Shown here: positions 55,151 through 64,000 of the stretch, in pieces
How the letters are laid out: each line of letters opens with the position of its first letter
Position numbering within the stretch: position 1 is the first letter of the stretch
NCBI GenBank assembly: GCA_029959195.1
Contig: CP114121.1
Span: 1,674,001-1,738,000 of the forward strand
Reading direction: 5' to 3'
Origin: Dictyophora rubrovolvata
Lineage: Eukaryota > Basidiomycota > Agaricomycetes > Phallales > Phallaceae
Length of the DNA stretch: 64,000 nucleotides
Notes under the pieces: generated by a model
Told to the model about the DNA's origin: nothing
What the model saw: only the letters and a program-made list of their open reading frames with translations
Database searches by the model: none
Made by a program: the position numbers and the translations under genes

Positions 55151-55845
55151 CTAATTAGCGTCGCCTTTGCAGTTTTGCCAGCTGTCGTCCAACTTGTCTA
55201 GCATACCCTGGACTTCGCATATAACTCCCTTCCGCTGCGATCGTGCCTCTTCCCATGTTCCTTCAGGCGTTAGAGCGTCTAGTCGCAACAAGCTTTGCAG
55301 AAGAAGCTCCCCCAAGCGCATGTGCTCTTTCTTCAACTCTGCAAGCGGGGCAGGTGACGATTTAGTGCGAACGAGAAATTGATTCAATAAAGGGACGAGG
55401 GATCGAATTTTATGCAGTTCTTCCTGTATCTGTTGGATAAGGTCCGACTCGGCTGGCTTCAATGAAGACGGCTTGGGGGTTGATGACAATGCATCCTTGG
55501 TAGACGGCCGATCTGTTGAACCAACCATATGAATGGTGGATCCTTCTTTAATACCATATATGGAGACTGGTCCAGAAAAATGTTATCACGGTATATAGTA
55601 ATGAAGGTAACTGAAATACTTGGACAAGCATCGTCCTTCATTATTGCGCCTCCGTAAATGAGTTTGATATGCTCCACTGGTATATGACAGAATTCCCCAA
55701 GTGACTGTCGAATTGCACCTAGTTTTGGATCGGGTGAAGGGAGAGCAACATGTAACCTGTCGAAGACGCAAATTCAGCCAAGAACCTTGAAGAGGGTTTG
55801 AAACCGTCTGAACCTTTCTTTACCCCATTTTACATGGATACTCAT
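55151..55845 (-). CDS. BAG1: Bag1-type Hsp70 nucleotide-exchange cochaperone (Ubl + BAG)
   Basis: Three exons: 55814-55845, 55626-55756, 55151-55566, giving 192 aa. The N-terminal ubiquitin-like domain reads MSIHVKWGKERLHVALPSP, then LGAIRQSLGEFCHIPVEHIK and LIYGGAIMKDD, and YGIKEGSTIHMVGS. A Ser/Pro linker joins the C-terminal BAG domain: IQQIQEELHKIRSLVPLLNQ, KKEHMRLGELLLQSLLRLDA, KGVICEVQGMLDKLDDSW. Bag proteins trigger ADP release from Hsp70; the Ubl can dock to the proteasome. Length and order fit fungal Bag1 (Snl1/Bag101 type without a membrane anchor). It is convergent with SNU23 and divergent from PBS2. Confidence 0.9.
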
Positions 55846-56098
55846 AATATTACGAATTTTTTATGTTGTAAAATTCGTCTATCTTTGGTGATGAAAAGCT
55901 CTGCGAAGAGGGGAAGAACAAGAATGAACTGTAGAGAGTATTTTACCATTTCACCATAACATAATCGGCACGCGTTCCACTCACCGTTGCACCACTGGCA
56001 CAGCTCAAGGCAGACGTGACGGTCACAGACCTGATAACAGTCACAGCGCTATGTATGTGTAAGTCGGTTGGCTTCTCCTCCTCCTCCTTCTCAACGTC

Positions 56099-57988
56099 AT
56101 GGAGCAACCAGCCTCACCCACAGCGTCGACGGCGACCGAGTCGGCATCATCGCTTCCATCTACCTCGCAGTCTCAAAAGCTGCCAACCTCTTTTTCTCGC
56201 CCCGCTAGTCGCGGTGTGGGTGCATTGGCTAGAAGCCCTATCCTTACCCCGGGTTCCGGAAATGTAACTCGTATACCACCAACTCTTCAGGCCAGAATGG
56301 CTGCAGTGCGTATACATTTCACAGTCTTTTAGACCATATTCTTCACTCTGTATAGATTGCGGCACGTAATGCCAAATCACCAACATCTTCGCCAGTGGAT
56401 CAGGTCGCTGGCACATTGAAACAAACAAGGCTCGATTCTCCTCCTATCCGTCGTCCTCCGCCTCCTCCATCTTTGGCCGCCAAACGGAAACCCTTTGGCT
56501 TGACATTGGCTGATATAGGCAGCGCTGGGGACAACGTCGCCGCGGCTGGTCTGGGTGCTGGACGACCCATGAGTTTGGAGGATCCCTTTGAATCCCCCGC
56601 TGGGCGGAAAACAATTTCGCAGAACGGATGTGGCACACCTTTTTCTAATTTTTCCAGAATTGTGTACGTATAATATTTGTTTATGTATCCTAGGACTTTT
56701 TCCCCCCTCGACTGACGACCATATTTGATGTCCGCAGCGACCCCTCAGGTGCGCTCAAGTTCGGAGGAAAGGCAGTCCTTCATGCCTCCGGCGTTGATTT
56801 CTCCAATGGCTCATCATTCGCTATCAACATGGGTGAATTAGAACTCCGAGAAGAGCTGGGAAGAGGTAATTATGGAACAGTGAAGAAGGTGCGCCATATA
56901 CCCACGAATGTTTTGATGGCTATGAAGGTATGTGCTCCCATGCTATGCCTCTTCTTTTAACTCTAATCTGGAGCATTCAGGAAATACGTCTCGAGTTAGA
57001 TGACTCCAGATTAAATGCGATAATCATGGAATTGGATATTCTGCATCGAGCAACGTCGTCTCAGATCGTAGAGTTTTACGGTGCATTCTTCATCGAAACC
57101 TGCGTCTACTATTGTATGGAATACATGGACGCTGGGAGTTTAGACAAACTGGTTGACGGAGGTGTCGAAGAAGATGTTCTGGCCCGTATCACTCATAATA
57201 TAGTAAAAGGGCTGAAGTTCCTAAAGGATTCCCTGCAAATTATTCACAGAGGTAAGCATGTTTCTTCTAGTATCGAGCTCTTCACTTCATTTCATTCCCG
57301 TCTCATGTGTTAGACGTTAAACCTACCAATGTCCTCGTGAATCGACGAGGTGATGTGAAACTGTGCGACTTCGGTGTGTCAGGTCAACTCGAGAAGAGTT
57401 TGGCGAAGACAAATATTGGCTGTCAAAGCTATATGGCGGTGCGTGACCAGCGCCACGGCATTTTACATGCGTGCATACTCATTTTATGTTCAGCCGGAGC
57501 GTATAAAAGGCGAATCACAAGATAATGCGGGAACATATACGGTGTCTTCCGATGTTTGGTCGCTAGGATTAACGATCTTGGAACTTGCCATGGGCACATA
57601 TCCTTATCCTCCAGAGACGTACTCAAACGTATTTGCTCAACTTCAAGCCATTGTTCATGGTCCACCACCGGAGATGCCCGATAGGTATAGTGATACCGCC
57701 CGTGAATTTGTCAGTTCATGGTGAGTACCATGTGACTTACTTGGGATCAAACTCTGACCCTTTGATTAGTATGATGAAAGAACCTGAGGCTCGAGCCACG
57801 TATGCTGAATTGTTGGTTAGTTTATTCTTCTTGTGTCTGTTGTTATTGCATGTAACTCATTTACCCATCAGGAACATCCGTTTTTGGTCGAAGACCGAAC
57901 TCGGACGGTCGAAATGGTCGGCTGGGTAGCACGAGCTCTCAAGCGTCGTGAAAAAGCACAAGTAATAGCAGCTGAACAAGGGACATGA
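56099..57988 (+). CDS. PBS2: MAP kinase kinase of the Pbs2 (HOG) type
   Basis: Eight exons: 56099-56305, 56356-56663, 56738-56927, 56981-57251, 57314-57438, 57494-57720, 57770-57815, 57872-57988, giving 496 aa. A Ser/Pro-rich N-terminal half (about 200 residues) has a docking-like Pro run (RRPPPPPSL). The kinase domain shows [12 protein letters not shown], the AMKEIR lysine, [28 protein letters not shown] and [13 protein letters not shown]. The SLAKT activation site matches Pbs2 Ser/Thr phosphorylation sites. Pbs2 relays Ssk2/Ste11 signals to Hog1 under osmotic or oxidative stress. RPPPPPS-type Pro stretches bind the SH3 of Sho1 in yeast, but a classical PxxPxR-type site was not checked. Confidence 0.92.
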
Positions 57989-58507
57989 GCTCTGTCATTG
58001 TTCATGGTTGTCTATCGTCTGTTGAATGTTATGACTTTCTACGCAATGTTTCATCCGATGGCCCAGGCATGTGGTATTCGATATTTACGACCCTTCCACT
58101 GCCTCGGCACGCTGTAATCCATTTTTCCCTCTGTATACCTGACGTCGCATGCTACACACGAATTATGCGTCGTCTGTTTCAATCCTCTTCTGACTTAACG
58201 AACTGTATGGTTTATCTTTCTCTTCAGGCATGATATATCCGCCCATTTTTGACCACTGACACCATCCTACGCTATTTTATCTAGCCTAGCATACTATAAG
58301 TGTATACTATAGTTACATTATAACATTCATATGAAGGTTGCAGCCTATACTCCCAATTAATCACTATCAGTTTGAAAAAGAACCATAGTCAAATGAATTC
58401 AAACTCCGATTTGTTATCTAACAGTTGTGGACTTGCCACCATTAAGAACTGTTTTATTGTGGACGTCATCGACATTTTACGCAGGCTCTCGCTGAACACA
58501 CACGCTC
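57989..58507. other. Intergenic region between PBS2 and ESA1
   Basis: About 520 bases with no coding or RNA gene found. A/T-rich TATAAGTGTATACTATAGTT near 58295-58315 is partly palindromic. GGACGTCATCG near 58462 is a CRE-like half-match. Confidence 0.4.
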
Positions 58508-60249
<1,742 letters not shown>

Positions 60250-60828
60250 TTTATTCAATAACCTCTACGCTTGTAAATCACTTGTATCTTTATTATTGTC
60301 AAACCGTTCTTACATTAATCATTGTAATTTCACAACATTTGGAGACAAATACTTATAGCAATATGTTATATATGTAAAAGAGAAAAAGCACCTGAGCCTT
60401 AAGGGAGAACGGTCGTCAGAGTCAGCGCAGTCGGAACTAATATGATATCATTCACGTAGTTATCCAATTATCCACACCCATTATCGGAACATGACGAGCA
60501 GACAGGTGTTTAAATAGCCCAATCAGTGTGTAAAGAGCCAGACTTATGTTGAAGGATCGAGGGCATAATTAGCTCGCAATGTGTGGTATCTTCAAAGGAA
60601 TCAGGAGAAAGGAAGGTAAAGTGCCTTCCTCTGTGCTGCTTGTAAGCCCACAACGGTGCCGAGATTACCGACAAGGAGCGTTCTTTTAGAGGTGATGACA
60701 CTCCCAGCAAAAGATCAGCTGAAAGTGCCTTCGGAAACTACTATGTGTCAGGTATTGTATTCCTTCTCGACAGTCAACGATCGCGCCCTTTTCCTTAAAA
60801 GGACAGTCGGCCCTCTCTCTGAAAATGA
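60250..60828. other. Convergent spacer between ESA1 and the small membrane protein gene
   Basis: About 580 bases. Several small open frames occur (for example 60656-60862 plus strand and 60510-60710 minus strand), but none shows family features or good splice context. It may hold an unrecognised non-coding RNA; I see no specific sign of one. Confidence 0.4.
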
Positions 60829-61365
60829 TCATGGTTCGAATGATGAGCATGGAATTCTATAGGTGGAGAGATCACACCGACCTTCGTTATTAGTAGTGGC
60901 GCTGCTAACATCAGGATTTGTACTCTCTCCTGATAAACGTGAGTCCACTTGCTTGGTGGGTGAAGATTGATCTGATGCGCTATCAAAGAGCATTTGCATT
61001 GATGACAGGAATTCGTCCCCGCCGAACAATTCTTGAGATGGAAGATCATGGTGATCATGAGTTGTATCAATTCCCAACGTCCGGGCCACAAGATAAGAGA
61101 TAATATCCTAATTTTGAGTTTAGATATTCAATGGTCATTTAATACTATTTCGGGGAAATTTACATACGAGAGATATGAGGAAGACCCAGGGTAATATGAG
61201 CAAAAACGCTGACATACGCAAAGCTGACGATATTCCTGATACCCATGAGGATGGCGGAGGATCCACCAAGTACGCTAAGACATCGAAGATGAAATACCAG
61301 AAAAAGAGTATTGCTTCGTTTATATTTTTGGCAGATAGGTTCGGGAAAAGGCGAGTCAGAGACAT
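60829..61365 (-). CDS. Small two-helix membrane protein of unknown function
   Basis: Two exons, 61168-61365 and 60829-61107, giving 158 aa. The intron (61108-61167) has GT-AG borders and keeps phase. The N-terminus (MSLTRLFPNLSAKNINEAI) is amphipathic, then two hydrophobic segments follow: ILFFWYFIFDVLAYLVD and SAFLLILPWVFLISLDIISY, the second formed across the splice. The remaining 85 residues are soluble, with a His/Asp patch (THDHHDL) and a Ser/Thr-rich end. I recognise no family. Continuity of the second helix through the junction supports the model. Another C-terminal splice form is possible because an in-frame alternative around 60900 also stays open. Confidence 0.6.
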
Positions 61366-62412
61366 GCCCGTGTGCTGGCAAATATGGCTTTGCCTTTAGT
61401 CGCGATAGCCCGGGCGCTAAGTGCCAAGCTTTTTGCGTCATTAATTCATTGCGCTCAGGCTGCAATGTCTAAATGCCAACTTCTGAGAATTTCAACCCTC
61501 TCTTCTAAAGTGTTTATAATATCCGAGATTCTCGGTTCCTTCCAGGGTTTTTATTTAGACGATGTCACCTGCTCGGGTCAAGTTTCACGCTTCACGTGTA
61601 TGAACAGAAAAATACGCGAAAAGGAGCCAACAGGAACAACAAGATTTGGCAGCAATTAAGTCGTCTTTAGAACACGACGATCCCCTGAAAGGAACACTCT
61701 GCGTCGACGTTCGGGTCTCGTTGAAGATTTGAGCCGTGATGATGTGGAAATCTTGAGAAATGCAGAGTATATCTTCAACAAGTTCCGAAGCGTCACGACA
61801 TTAAAGTAGACGAACGTGTAAAGCGAGTGCCAAACACATGCCCTTAGCTTTATTTCTCAAGTACCGATTCGTACTAAATAAGTTTATGAATTTCAATAAT
61901 AAAAGACGACGACTCATTCAGTTCATAAATATGGCTCGTGCTCATGCGTGGTTTTGGCATATCTTATGTTTCCTACTTCTCTAATTTGTTTAGAGAAACT
62001 TGCGTGTTCACAGCCCCTGGAGTTTGTATTAACTGTCTGTCCTAACAGACGAATGACAATGATACGGTTTAGAGGTCTAGCGTAAAGGTTGTCGGTAGAA
62101 GCAGCGGGAGTTATGAAGTACTCATGTGTCCCTCGCTTTAGCAACTATTATGGAATCTGAACTTGCCTAACAACACAGGTATTCTTCTACTACCATTAGA
62201 GCGTGGCGGACTCATGCGCGAACAAAGCCGCTAGAGCACACTTGCACCACCTTAAGCTCTTGCCAACGATTACACTGCCCATATTTTGTTATTTTTTGGG
62301 GATAACCCGGAATGTAAGAACAGCGAATTCCTATGTATACAAATGATACACCAGAAAGAACCGAATAAAACAATAAAGAAATGAAAAGAAGAGATAGCTT
62401 GTTGAAAATACA
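61366..62412. other. 1 kb region with an unresolved plus-strand exon candidate
   Basis: About 1,050 bases between the small membrane protein start and the CSL gene end. A plus-strand frame ending at 61807-61809 reads SGLVEDLSRDDVEILRNAEY and onward and looks gene-like, with a possible acceptor at 61670. A candidate start ATG is at 61562, but I could not find a clean in-phase first exon and do not call a gene. The remainder (61810-62412) shows nothing recognisable. Confidence 0.3.
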
Positions 62413-64000
62413 TCATGGGTATAAAACGTTTGAAGGGAACACAACCCCATCTCCACGCACAAGTAAGATTTGTGTCCGTTTTGGTAGCGGGTTTTCCGGT
62501 GGCAGACATGTAAGTACCTGTTTGTAAAAAGAGAGAGGGAAAAGGAAAGAACCATGAGAAGTATGTTCAAGCTCGCGATCCCAAAAAAAATAATCTTACC
62601 TCAGTGCACCTAATTTCTACATGGGGTGACGGTTCCGAGCCAAAGAATACCGTAACTGGATCCGCCTTTGAGAAGTTCTCTCCATAGACTGTCAGCGATT
62701 TCGAAGCTAATGGGTTCGGCTTCGTCATCGCAGCTCTCGATGCGGCACAGCTGGTTTTAGGTGCTTCGGCGGCCCGATCGGGCATGAGATACTTGACGAC
62801 GCCAGGTATAGGCGTAACTGGCTTGGAAGGAGTCGGGAAAGAAACAGATGACAAAGCAGGCGCGTGTGGCGAGTCGAATAGCACAGGGGGAACGTAGAAA
62901 TTATAGCGCACTTGGTCTGAGGTAAAAAAAAAAAAAATGTCAAAGGTCAGCCAAACTCTCCCCCTCCAATAAAAACGATTCGATTTTTCTTACCTGTGCC
63001 AACTATAGTCCAAACACTCGTCTCACCAATGTCAACCTGCCAGACAGCTCCAGATGACGCACCGCCATCATTTGAATGAGAAGCTCGACCCGATGACGTC
63101 GAGCTTTGTGAATTCTGCCGCCGACGACCACCTTTGGGGGTTTTGGGAATCGGACCTGTCGTGCTACTGACACTATTCCGCTTCCCACGTTTCACTCGAC
63201 CACCATCCGATGACGGGGGATAATCAGAGTCCGGTGGAGATGGTGGAATATTGTTACCACCAAAGTAGTCTCCGTTCAGTCCTGGTGGGGGAGTTGATAG
63301 TAAAGGCGAGTCTGGAAGACCCGGGGGGCTCGAATCCGGAGAGCTACTAGTGATTGTCCAAGTTCGACCTTCAACCGGTCTATAAGTGTTCACTTTTTCT
63401 CCCATACAAGAAAGGAATGAACCAGTTGTGCCTGGAGATCCGGGAGGCGGTGGTACACTTTTGGCCGCATCATAAACTTCAAATGCAATTTTGTGCAGTT
63501 GAGAGACAGGGTCACCGCAGACCTCGCCGGGAGGGCAGTAACTGTCCGGAACACCTTTGGCACCCTCCTGAAGACCACCTCCAACGACAACGGTTGCATG
63601 ATCCACTTTCCGGATAATCAACACTGGGCTTACGACACCGGAAGTTAAACATTGTAAGACTACTGTTTGATTGTAGTAGACGGGGATCTGGGAGCCGTTA
63701 TTTGTGAAGGGAATGGCATTAGGCGGGGGCGAAGGGTAATCGGGTTGAGGAGGTGGGGGAGGGGGTACATCAATACCGCCCGAAGGTTTGTTGACGTCCA
63801 CAATGTAAATAACAAAGGGATCTACATCATGATGAAGTTGATTGTCAATGCCTTTTAGAAAGTCGTTAGAGAGAGATATAAGCTTACCCCAGCTAGCGGT
63901 TCGGGCGACGAATGAAGGAGTAGCATTGCGATGACGGGCATCAATACCAGGTAGGGCCGCACCATCAGATCCTTTGAATGACGATCCTGAGCCAGAAACG
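62413..64000 (-). CDS. CSL (CBF1/RBP-J kappa) family transcription factor, 5' end outside window
   Basis: Three exons are visible: 62994 to beyond 64000, 62600-62916, 62413-62517. The visible protein includes the beta-trefoil domain with SQIPVYYNQTVVLQCLTSG, VVSPVLIIRKVDHATV and DPVSQLHKIAFEVYD, a long Pro/Ser-rich insertion, and the C-terminal Rel-like/TIG domain (SLTVYGENFSKADPVTVFFG, then ILLVRGDGVVFPSNVLYP at the end). Fungal CSL proteins (cbf11, cbf12 in fission yeast) bind GTG(G/A)GAA-type DNA and act in cell adhesion, lipid metabolism and cell division; no Notch pathway exists in fungi. The N-terminal Rel homology part lies to the right of the window. Basic clusters such as GRVKRGKRN sit in the insertion. 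Confidence 0.88.

Noticed and set aside
61160-61465. 101-codon minus-strand frame overlapping the small membrane protein
   Set aside because: Overlaps the better-supported two-exon model in another frame and lacks hydrophobic segments or conserved features.

Overview
This 64 kb window is nuclear DNA from a filamentous basidiomycete, most likely an Agaricomycete. The genes are packed on both strands, most carry many introns of about 45-75 bases, and several exons are only 5-15 bases long. Several protein families point the same way: a muskelin kelch protein, Rax2, Prm1, a Pbs2-type MAPKK, a CSL transcription factor and an intron-rich DUF262 gene. I read about 30 protein-coding genes. Nearly all could be spliced by hand into full-length products with consistent phase. 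No rRNA, tRNA, CRISPR array or retroelement was recognised.

Layout. 0-9.2 kb: tail of an IQ-like coiled-coil gene, muskelin, prefoldin subunit 4, a Bli-3-like flavin split-barrel protein, an ataxin-3-type deubiquitinase with three UIMs, Atg27, and a complex I 17.8 kDa-type subunit. 9.9-20.4 kb: Rax2 with an added C-terminal SH3 domain, a class III aminotransferase, a PA-TM-RING ubiquitin ligase, a small RPEL protein, and a mitochondrial DUF1279 protein. 20.6-26.8 kb: S-adenosylmethionine decarboxylase and a LIM-LIM-coiled coil-C1-RhoGAP protein. 27.5-31.7 kb is the only clearly accessory stretch: a Zn2Cys6 transcription factor that keeps its DNA-binding end but lacks a visible regulatory domain, interleaved inverted repeats, and a decayed Helitron helicase. 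31.8-43 kb: an ELL-like elongation factor, the DUF262 gene (14 exons, including 5- and 7-base exons), Mdm31, ribosomal protein uS5 (RPS2), a Bax-inhibitor-1 family protein, and Kti12. 43-55 kb: Prm1, thymidylate synthase, a secreted GH16 glucanase, an unidentified coiled-coil protein, a PPR protein, and Snu23. 55-64 kb: Bag1, Pbs2, Esa1, a small unknown membrane protein, and a CSL factor that runs off the right edge.

There is no obvious operon-like or biosynthetic cluster. Most genes are housekeeping. Several act in polarity, fusion and signalling (Rax2, LIM-RhoGAP, Prm1, Pbs2, RPEL protein), but their proximity may be chance. Many neighbours are divergent pairs with very short shared promoters, the shortest about 50 bases between start codons. 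Four introns appear to use GC-AG borders. The most unusual items are the Rax2-SH3 architecture, the microexon run in the DUF262 gene and the repeat/Helitron region beside the truncated transcription factor. Exon borders were inferred by eye from splice consensus, reading frame and recalled family sequences; no transcript data were available.
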